From: a bacterium
GTDB lineage: Bacteria > BMS3Abin14
Length of the DNA: 6,026 bases
NCBI GenBank assembly: GCA_022865845.1
Contig: JALHUC010000451.1
Span: 1 to 6,026, forward strand
Direction: 5' to 3'
Positions 1 through 5,257 of this stretch are shown here, one piece after another. The translations under genes were made by a program, and so were the position numbers. A model generated the notes under the pieces. That model saw nothing but the letters and a program-made list of their open reading frames with translations. It was not told the DNA's origin and made no database searches. The first letter of the stretch is position 1, and the number at the start of each line of letters is the position of its first letter.

Positions 1-1345
1 CACCGCGAAGGTCCTCCCTCGGTACCTTGGGCCAGTAGCCGGTGCGCCGCTCGTACCCTGTAACGTGGCAGGGAATACAATCGGGGTCTGCCCCGGCATC
101 TTTAGGCGCGAGTGAATCGAAGGCTCTGGAATGGTCTGTAGTGAGCCAGAAACGGTACCTGGATTCATGACATTCGGCGCAGGCTTTCGGCCCTGTGTAA
201 CGTACCTGTTCTTCATTGGAGGCGGCTGGTCCCTGACTGCTGACAGAGTTTTTTGAAAGACCTTTCCTGTAATCGCTGATCATATTCACTACCTGCAGGT
301 CGTCAGAAAAGGAAGGGTTCAGGGTTACCATAGCCGGTTCGTAAGGGGTCAACTTGATCGCAGATTCTTTCTTTTTGATAAGACTGTCCAGTGCTCTCTG
401 GCCCGCCGGCGTTCCAGTCTTGGTCTGAGCAATCTCAATCTGTTTGTCGAAAAACTCAAGCTCGTTTCGGGATATCCATCCCATGATATCGCCATCCAGG
501 TGTATTAACAGCCTGCCCATGGCCCTGCCCTCGTAAAATCCGGAGGTAATGAGCGTCCTCTCCTGAATGACAGGGTTTTTCATAAAGTGCTTGGTCCCGC
601 CAGTTATGAGAACGTCAACGCCGGGAACCGTTTTAGCCAGTTGAAAATCCATTGAATAGCCTACGTTGGAAAGCAGAACGATGAGGTCGCATTTCCCCCT
701 GATAGCCTCAACTGCTTCCCTGGCAGCCGGCAACGGATCTTTGACCTCGGCACCGGGCATACGTTTGAAGAACAGTCCTTTATCGGTGGGAGGGGCTGTA
801 AGTCCTATGACGCCTACGGTCAACCCCCCTGCCTTCAGGAGGCGGTAAGGTTCGAAAATGGTATTGCCCTTGTTATCAGTGAGGTTGGCGGACAGGAACT
901 CGAGCTTTGTCGAATCGTTTAAGGAGCGCAGTAGATCGAGGCCCAGGTAGAGGTCCATTTCGCCAATGGCAGCGGCTGCATAGCCCATGTGGTCCATTGC
1001 CTTCAGGATTAGCCTGGCTTTGGCCTCTGCCGGTTCGAGGGAGGGTTCGGCAAGAGGTTTATCTGCAACAATGTTACCGGAGTCCAGGATAAGGGTATCG
1101 ATTCCTTCTGCCTTCTCCTGGGTGATAAATGTGGCTCGGCGGGGAAGACCCCCCACCTGAACGTTCTTTCAGCCGCAGGGATCCAGCCGTCCTCCCACCT
1201 CGGATGTGTAGAGGAACTTCACACTGCCCGAGGCGTCTTCGGTCTTTGACTGACAGCTGAGGTTGAAGAAGGAGAAGAGGGCGACAGCCGCGACAATAGG
1301 CGCCAGGAAGAGAATGACCGATGGGATTTTCAATTGTTTTAGCAT
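1..1345 (-). CDS. Putative selenoprotein: exported UshA/5'-nucleotidase-like domain fused to a multihaem cytochrome c domain (3' end off the left edge)
   Basis: One frame runs from the ATG at 1345 to the window edge (448 codons), broken only by TGA at codon 59, read here as selenocysteine. Residues 1-31 form a basic-then-hydrophobic export signal ending in NLSC, a weak lipobox. Residues 43-290 resemble the UshA-like metallophosphoesterase fold: DPCGU-KNVQ-GGLPRRAT (55-72), DSGN (88-91), MGYAAAAIGEMD (120-131), FLSANL (150-155), VGVIGL (177-182), VPGVDVLITGG (240-250). The usual metal ligands seem lost: DSGN for D-x-GD, IGEMD for a GNHE-like motif, GGT-KH for GGHxH, so phosphatase activity is doubtful. 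Residues 382 onward match the cytochrome c554-type pattern: CAECH (389-393), W and TDH after it, then CIPCH-VTGY (423-430); more haem sites may lie off the edge. A redox role in the periplasm is inferred; substrate unknown. No clear Shine-Dalgarno precedes the ATG. The domain call is from memory of the family. Confidence 0.82.
1138..1171 (-). promoter_or_regulatory. Bacterial SECIS element (selenocysteine insertion hairpin)
   Basis: On the minus strand, GGUGGGG (1157-1151) pairs with CCCCGCC (1144-1138): six G-C pairs and one U-G pair with no mismatch, closing a six-base loop GGUCUU (1150-1145). Bacterial SECIS elements lie within the coding region just after the UGA and carry a G-U pair of bases in the apical loop that SelB contacts. 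Here loop GGU lies at +19 to +21 after the UGA and the lower stem begins with GGU at +12, which is the register I recall for E. coli fdhF, including the GGUCU loop core. The single bulged U of fdhF is not present; a U-G pair (1155/1140) lies nearby. The same bases encode QVGGLPRR, so the stretch is under double constraint. Confidence 0.8.
1169..1171 (-). other. In-frame TGA codon, predicted selenocysteine (residue 59)
   Basis: The triplet is codon 59 counted from the ATG at 1345 and is the only stop in 448 codons. It follows Cys57-Gly58, giving a Cys-Gly-Sec redox-type motif, and the same frame continues with the conserved-looking KNVQVGGLPRRAT segment. General reassignment of UGA is unlikely: mlaE in this window ends with TGA exactly at the mlaF start, and tryptophan in all five genes is TGG. 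Recoding depends on the adjacent hairpin and on SelA/SelB/SelC encoded elsewhere in the genome, which cannot be seen here. Confidence 0.83.
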
Positions 1346-1371
1346 TGGATAAGGATACTATATTTTTTAAT

Positions 1372-1401
1372 CTTAGTCCTAGTCTTAGTCTTAGTCCTGG
1401 T
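1372..1401. repeat. Tandem hexanucleotide repeat, five units
   Basis: Plus-strand units are CTTAGT, CCTAGT, CTTAGT, CTTAGT and CCTGGT, head to tail, read as ACTAAG-type units in the leader of the selenoprotein gene. The last unit is degenerate and runs into a small hairpin, GGTC-CGA-GACC (1399-1409). Copy number could vary by replication slippage. Function unknown. Confidence 0.85.
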
Positions 1402-1409
1402 CCGAGACC

Positions 1410-1430
1410 AAATTCCAAATTTCAGATTTC
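1410..1430. repeat. Degenerate heptanucleotide repeat, three units
   Basis: Plus-strand units AAATTCC, AAATTTC and AGATTTC follow each other without spacing, and the next seven bases (AAAGTTT) may be a decayed fourth unit. Such AT-rich heptamer runs resemble the short tandemly repeated repetitive sequences found between genes in some bacteria; function unknown. Confidence 0.6.
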
Positions 1431-1440
1431 AAAGTTTATA

Positions 1441-1464
1441 AGTGCACATGTGCACTGGTGCACT
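1441..1464. repeat. 16-bp perfect palindrome with an extra GTGCACT copy
   Basis: AGTGCACATGTGCACT (1441-1456) is its own reverse complement; a further GTGCACT (1458-1464) repeats its right half with an 8-nt period. The palindromic hexamer GTGCAC thus occurs three times in 22 nt. It could be an operator for a dimeric regulator or a stem-loop after radA, but no U-tract follows on the minus strand, so neither role is shown. Confidence 0.65.
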
Positions 1465-1480
1465 GAAGCTAAGATCTTCT

Positions 1481-1512
1481 CCTGCGTCCTGCGTTCTGTT
1501 TGCTGCGTTCTG
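1481..1512. repeat. Overlapping 7-nt and 14-nt period repeats
   Basis: CCTGCGT occurs twice in tandem (1481-1487, 1488-1494), and CTGCGTTCTG occurs twice 14 nt apart (1489-1498 and 1503-1512). The second copy ends four bases beyond the radA stop codon. The 14-nt spacing is twice the heptamer period. Confidence 0.7.
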
Positions 1513-1515
1513 GTT

Positions 1516-2868
1516 TTAAAATGCCGCCTCGATAGCGTCCTCGACGCTATGCACCGGGACGATCTCCATTCCTTTCACCGTGGGAAGTTTGTCAATATCG
1601 GTGGCGGGTACGATAACCCTGGTAAGGCCCAGGCGTAAAGCCTCTCTGATCCGGGCTTCGAGTCGCGCCACGGGGCGAACCTCTCCCGCCAGGCCGATCT
1701 CCCCGCAAACAGCTGTGTGCTCAATGATGGGTTTTTCAAAAACACTGGAAACCAGGGCAAGGGCGAGGCCAAGGTCCGCAGCAGGTTCGGTTAGCTTGAG
1801 GCCGCCGGCGACATTAACGAAAACGTCCAGCCCGCCTGTCTGAATCCCGGCACGTTTATCCAGTACAGCCAGGATCAGGAGCACCCGGGAAAGTTCCGAA
1901 CCCGATACCGTGCGCCTGGGGTTGGGGAAAGGTGTCTGAGCCACAAGGGCCTGGACCTCCACCAGGAGAGGACGTGTCCCCTCAACTCCCATGACAACGG
2001 CGGAACCCGGTGACCTTCGTCCACCCGTGGGCAGAAACAGGCCTGCAGGGTCGGTTATCTGGATGAGTCCCTGCCCCGTCATTTCCAGAAGAGCGATCTC
2101 GTTTGTGGAACCGTACCTGTTCTTGACCGCTCTTAAGATGCGGTAGGCGTGGCTTGAATCTCCTTCGAAGTACAGGACCGTGTCCACCAGGTGTTCCAGA
2201 GTTCTTGGCCCGGCGATGGCGCCCTCTTTGGTGACATGGCCGATGAGCCAGATGGTAATATCATTGCCTTTGGCAAGGGCAACAGCCCCACCCGCAATCT
2301 CTCTGACCTGGCTAATGCTTCCGGAAGACGAGCCGATATCGGGGTGGTAAAGAGCCTGGACCGAGTCCAAAACAACTGTGTCCGGCATAAACTTTCTGAT
2401 GATCTCCGTGACTGCGGCAAAATCGGTCTCGGCCAGGACCATGAGGTTTTCGCTTTCCGAGCCCACTCTCTGTGCCCTCATTCGGATCTGGCGCATGGAT
2501 TCTTCTGCGGTCACGTAAAGAACCTTTTGACCGGCAGCGGCCAGTTGAGCGAGGATCTGAAGAATGAGGGTAGATTTGCCTATGCCGGGATCACCTCCAA
2601 GAAGGATGACGGAACCGGGGACCATACCACCGCCGAGAACCCTGTCCAGCTCTTCGAGACCGGTGAAGACGCGCTGAGAAGAGTCCTCTGGGATATTTGT
2701 GATGGAGACAGGGTCCACTGTAGCTGTGGATGACCGCTTATCGCGCCCGGAATCACGGATCTCCTCGATCATGGATCCCCATGTCGAGCAGTCAGGGCAC
2801 CGGCCCATCCATTTCGGGGAGTTGGTGCCGCACTTCTGACATACAAATACGCTGCTGCGGCGTGCCAT
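1516..2868 (-). CDS. radA: DNA repair protein RadA (Sms), branch-migration ATPase
   Basis: A 450-residue protein, full length for RadA. It has the N-terminal four-cysteine zinc finger (C10, C13, C24, C27), a RecA-like ATPase core with Walker A GGDPGIGKST (91-100), Walker B-type TVVLDSVQ (164-171), the RadA-specific KNRYGS motif (249-254), and a C-terminal Lon-protease-like domain (about 290-450) with the GGLKLTEPAADL stretch. RadA is cytoplasmic and drives branch migration of recombination intermediates in homologous recombination and repair; the KNRYGS motif and zinc finger separate it from RecA. The ATG at 2868 places the zinc finger at the usual distance. It begins 4 nt after the mlaD stop with no clear Shine-Dalgarno, so coupled translation is likely. 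It ends in TAA with no obvious terminator. All motifs are intact and I see nothing odd. Confidence 0.98.
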   Translation of the reverse strand: MARRSSVFVCQKCGTNSPKWMGRCPDCSTWGSMIEEIRDSGRDKRSSTATVDPVSITNIPEDSSQRVFTGLEELDRVLGGGMVPGSVILLGGDPGIGKSTLILQILAQLAAAGQKVLYVTAEESMRQIRMRAQRVGSESENLMVLAETDFAAVTEIIRKFMPDTVVLDSVQALYHPDIGSSSGSISQVREIAGGAVALAKGNDITIWLIGHVTKEGAIAGPRTLEHLVDTVLYFEGDSSHAYRILRAVKNRYGSTNEIALLEMTGQGLIQITDPAGLFLPTGGRRSPGSAVVMGVEGTRPLLVEVQALVAQTPFPNPRRTVSGSELSRVLLILAVLDKRAGIQTGGLDVFVNVAGGLKLTEPAADLGLALALVSSVFEKPIIEHTAVCGEIGLAGEVRPVARLEARIREALRLGLTRVIVPATDIDKLPTVKGMEIVPVHSVEDAIEAAF

Positions 2869-2872
2869 GGTG

Positions 2873-4342
2873 TTAGGGGATTGGGGCTTTTGCGAGGATA
2901 TATTTCAGATCTTCATCCACGAAGGCAAGTCCCAGCCCAATGAAAAGGGAGGGGTCCCTGTCGTTGTTGACGAGATCTTCTGCCCCGAAGTCGATGTGGA
3001 AAAAATCCAGGATCCTGAATGAGGCGGCGATACGCACCTGGGGGTTGACGTCGCGGGCCATGTCCCACACGTCCAGGGAAAGCCTGAGGTCGTCGTCGCT
3101 CCAGAAATGATCGACACCAAAACCGAAAGAGGATTCGATATACCCGAGTCTGAAGGCAGTATCGTAATACCTTCGCCCCAGTTCCAGAGAGAACTTAAGT
3201 TTGTCCTCGTACTTGACCTCCTCCTCAACAGTGGTGACCGTGTCGCCGGGTGGCGTGTCTGTGGTGGTTGTAGTTGTGTTTGACCACGTATTGCGGCCTT
3301 CCGGGTCGTCTATGATCTCCAGTCGGTAGAACTTGTCTGGCGTGGGTTTTATGTCGAGCACCATGTACCCCTTGGTTCCCCCTACCTCTGAAAGGTAGTT
3401 GCCATGGATGTCCACGAGTACCTGGAGCTGTTCGCTCTTTTTCATAGCCTTGTTGAGGCTCCCGAGGGTTTCGTTGAGGCTTGTATAGGTCTCGTCCTCG
3501 TTAATGAGTTTGCCGACGGTGCCTTCGCCATCTTCTATCCGTTTGGCAATGATCCTTACAGATTCGAGAGTCTCCTCCAGTAACTCGGCGTCCCGCCTGA
3601 TCTGCTCTACCGTTTCTTTCACTCCCTCCCGGTTGTCGGACAGGACGCTGCTGACCTGGTCGGCAGCCCCTTCAAACTTTTCGGTGAGCCTGGGAAGATC
3701 ATCCCGGAGGTCCTCGGAGACCTGTTTGATGTTCGCGATGACGGCACGGATGTCCTCCCGGTTCTCAGAGGTCATAGTGTTCAGCTTGGAAGTGAGACGA
3801 TCGAGGTTGGCGGTGAGGCTTCTGGTGTTCTGGAGGATATCGGTCATAGACCGTTCCCCCTCCTCGGTACCGATGACCTTTCTCAGGCTTGAGAGGATGG
3901 CTGAAAGGTCCGTTCCGGCGGTCTGGAGGGAGTCCATAAGGCTGTCGAGGTCCGTACCGGCACGGGTGTCGGTGATGACCTCTTCTTTTTTATAATATTC
4001 TCCGCTGTTACCGGGGCTGATGCCAACAAACTTGTCCCCGAGGATCCCCTGGCTGCGAATGGAAACAACGGCTTCCCGATCGATCCGACGGCCCTCGTCG
4101 ATGATGAGAACGACTCGGGCTTTTCGCTCGGTGATATCAATTCCCTTGACCCGACCCACGTTCACACCTACCATGCGCACCGGCGCGTTGATGTCCAGGC
4201 CGGCCGCGTTATCGAACACGGCGTAAAGTTCGTAACCGCCGTCATCCCCGATGTTGGTGATCTGCATGGTTCCCCAGATAAAGATGAGGAATCCGACGAG
4301 GACGAAAAGGCCAACGTATGTTTCAGTCTTGAATGATTTCAT
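2873..4342 (-). CDS. mlaD: MCE-domain lipid transport protein MlaD, long form with beta-rich C-terminal domain
   Basis: A 489-residue protein. Residues 9-27 form one transmembrane anchor, followed by an MCE domain (about 37-112; VRMVGVNVGRVKGI and SQGILGDKFVGI are typical). Residues 130-310 are charged, heptad-like and probably helical, including the EDGEGTVGKLI motif often seen in MCE proteins. A Thr-rich linker (353-372) leads to a beta-rich, aromatic-rich end (380-482) with alternating patterns suggestive of outer-membrane strands. E. coli MlaD is about 183 residues, so roughly 300 are added here. MlaD sits in the inner membrane as a ring that passes phospholipids between MlaFE and the periplasm; the long helices could lengthen that path, which is inference. 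The ATG at 4342 is preceded by GAGGA (4349-4345), with short spacing. A 153-nt gap separates it from mlaF. Confidence 0.92.
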   Translation of the reverse strand: MKSFKTETYVGLFVLVGFLIFIWGTMQITNIGDDGGYELYAVFDNAAGLDINAPVRMVGVNVGRVKGIDITERKARVVLIIDEGRRIDREAVVSIRSQGILGDKFVGISPGNSGEYYKKEEVITDTRAGTDLDSLMDSLQTAGTDLSAILSSLRKVIGTEEGERSMTDILQNTRSLTANLDRLTSKLNTMTSENREDIRAVIANIKQVSEDLRDDLPRLTEKFEGAADQVSSVLSDNREGVKETVEQIRRDAELLEETLESVRIIAKRIEDGEGTVGKLINEDETYTSLNETLGSLNKAMKKSEQLQVLVDIHGNYLSEVGGTKGYMVLDIKPTPDKFYRLEIIDDPEGRNTWSNTTTTTTDTPPGDTVTTVEEEVKYEDKLKFSLELGRRYYDTAFRLGYIESSFGFGVDHFWSDDDLRLSLDVWDMARDVNPQVRIAASFRILDFFHIDFGAEDLVNNDRDPSLFIGLGLAFVDEDLKYILAKAPIP

Positions 4343-4350
4343 ATTCCTCA

Positions 4351-4376
4351 GAATGGTGAAGGTGGAATAGTGAAGG
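4351..4376. repeat. 12-nt direct repeat with 14-nt period
   Basis: GAATGGTGAAGG (4351-4362) and GAATAGTGAAGG (4365-4376) differ at one base and are two bases apart. They lie immediately upstream of the mlaD Shine-Dalgarno. Confidence 0.65.
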
Positions 4377-4394
4377 AAGAAGAAAAATACCTTT

Positions 4395-4417
4395 AATCAT
4401 CCCATAAGGATATGATT
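4395..4417. other. Possible stem-loop in the mlaF-mlaD gap
   Basis: On the minus strand AATCAT-A-TCC (4417-4408) can pair with GGG-ATGATT (4403-4395) around a TTAT loop, giving nine pairs with one bulged A and one U-G pair. The next bases are AAAGGTATTTTTC, so the U-rich run is displaced by several bases and a factor-independent terminator is not well supported. It may be an mRNA-processing or stability hairpin. Confidence 0.4.
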
Positions 4418-4466
4418 ATTCTACTTCCAATGGCAACCGTTTTAATCCGCGGGTTCCCGATCTATT

Positions 4467-4494
4467 CCTCCTCCCTCCTTCCTCCTCCCTCCTT
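4467..4494. repeat. Perfect tandem duplication of a 14-nt purine-rich unit
   Basis: Plus-strand CCTCCTCCCTCCTT occurs twice head to tail, starting one base after the mlaF TAA (4498-4496). On the transcribed strand it reads as G-rich tracts (GG and GGG separated by A or AA), which contain several GGAGG Shine-Dalgarno-like sites and enough GG runs for a two-tier G-quadruplex. No start codon in useful position follows, so initiation there is unlikely. Confidence 0.85.
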
Positions 4495-4495
4495 C

Positions 4496-5257
4496 TTACT
4501 CGTCTCTAATCGGCCCTTCCGCCCTGCCGTGGATGAACTGCTGGACGTAAGGGTTGTCGCTGCCGCGGATCTCATCAGGGGTGCCGGTGGCTATGAGCTT
4601 CCCTTTGTAGAGCATGGTGATCCTGTCGGCGATCTTGTAGGCGCTTATCATATCGTGGGTGATAGTGACAGAGGCCACGCCCAGTTCTTCCCGGAGCTGG
4701 ATGATGAGATCGTTGATGGAATCGCCTCTGATAGGATCCAGACCCGTGGTCGGTTCGTCGTAAAGCATGATAGCCGGTTCCATGGCGATAGCCCTGGCAA
4801 GGCCCACACGCTTCCTCATCCCTCCCGATAGCTCCGAAGGCATAAGGTCCAGGGTCCCGGGCAAACCCACCATTCGCAGCTTCTCTTCGGCGATCTCCCG
4901 GATCTGGCTGGTTTTCAGTTTGGTATGCTGGGCCAGGGCGAACCCGACATTTTCCCAGACTTTCAGGGAGTCAAAAAGGGCAGCGTACTGAAACAGCATG
5001 CCGAACTTCCGGCGTACTACGTCCATGTTTTTGAAACCGGCTGCGGTGATGACCTCGCCGTCGATCTCGATCGTCCCCGAATCAGGTGTCAGGATACCGA
5101 TGATGCATTTGATGAGCACACTTTTCCCAACACCGCTCTGGCCGATGACGACGACGCTTTCCCCCGGCCAAACGTCCAGATTGGCCCCGTCCAGGACGAC
5201 CTTGTCCCCGAAGGACTTCTTCAGGTCACGAATCCGTATAGTTGGTTGATCACTCAT
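4496..5257 (-). CDS. mlaF: Phospholipid ABC transporter ATP-binding protein MlaF
   Basis: A 253-residue ABC ATPase with every nucleotide-binding motif intact: Walker A GQSGVGKS (39-46), Q-loop Q90, signature LSGGM (143-147), Walker B IMLYDE (163-168), D-loop GLD (172-174) and switch His201. The C-terminal end VQQFIHGRAEGPI (238-250) matches the MlaF-type tail (FLDGxADGP in E. coli, from memory), which in that protein reaches across the dimer. It powers lipid movement by the MlaFE complex at the inner-membrane inner face. The start chosen is ATG 5257, which overlaps the mlaE stop by one base (TGATG); no Shine-Dalgarno precedes it, consistent with coupled translation. The same frame is open 42 codons further upstream, but that extension is basic, low in complexity and lies inside mlaE. 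Confidence 0.97.
   Translation of the reverse strand: MSDQPTIRIRDLKKSFGDKVVLDGANLDVWPGESVVVIGQSGVGKSVLIKCIIGILTPDSGTIEIDGEVITAAGFKNMDVVRRKFGMLFQYAALFDSLKVWENVGFALAQHTKLKTSQIREIAEEKLRMVGLPGTLDLMPSELSGGMRKRVGLARAIAMEPAIMLYDEPTTGLDPIRGDSINDLIIQLREELGVASVTITHDMISAYKIADRITMLYKGKLIATGTPDEIRGSDNPYVQQFIHGRAEGPIRDE

Larger units (their letters stand above)
1346..1515. other. Intergenic region between radA and the selenoprotein gene, made of short repeats
   Basis: This 170-nt gap holds no ORF that resembles a protein. It is AT-richer than its neighbours and most of it can be parsed into adjacent short repeats (listed separately). I see no convincing sigma-70 promoter: TATAGT at 1362-1357 on the minus strand looks like a -10 box, but nothing like a -35 box lies 16-18 nt upstream of it and it is only about 12 nt from the ATG. 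No typical hairpin plus U-tract terminator follows radA. Confidence 0.7.
4343..4495. other. mlaF-mlaD intergenic gap with repeats and a stem-loop
   Basis: This 153-nt gap inside an otherwise tight operon contains no credible ORF. It holds a purine-rich tandem repeat at the mlaF end, a stem-loop in the middle and a near-perfect 12-nt direct repeat before the mlaD ribosome-binding site. The gap could attenuate or process the message between the two genes, but no clear promoter or U-tract terminator is visible. Confidence 0.6.

Noticed and set aside
1169..1171. TGA as a nonsense mutation making the left gene a pseudogene
   Set aside because: The frame before and after is the same with no other defect, the codon falls at a predicted redox Cys position after Cys-Gly, and a SECIS-like hairpin follows at the right distance.
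1169..1171. UGA reassigned to Gly or Trp in an alternative genetic code
   Set aside because: mlaE ends with TGA exactly at the mlaF start, none of the other four genes contains an in-frame TGA, and Trp is encoded by TGG throughout.
1357..1362. Sigma-70 -10 box for the selenoprotein gene
   Set aside because: TATAGT has no -35 partner at proper spacing and would start transcription only a few bases before the ATG.
1074..1418. 114-codon minus-strand ORF
   Set aside because: It lies in another frame of the selenoprotein gene and the hexamer repeat; the start is the repeat itself (Leu-Arg/Gly-Leu pattern) and the composition is not protein-like.
1441..1456. Rho-independent terminator for radA
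   Set aside because: The palindrome leaves a very small loop and is followed by TATAAACTTT rather than a U-tract.
1321..1638. 105-codon plus-strand ORF across the radA/selenoprotein spacer
   Set aside because: It is made of the intergenic repeats and the antisense of the radA 3' end, with no recognisable domain.
2191..2733. 180-codon plus-strand ORF
   Set aside because: It is wholly antisense to the conserved ATPase core of radA and has no family resemblance; a shadow of radA codon use.
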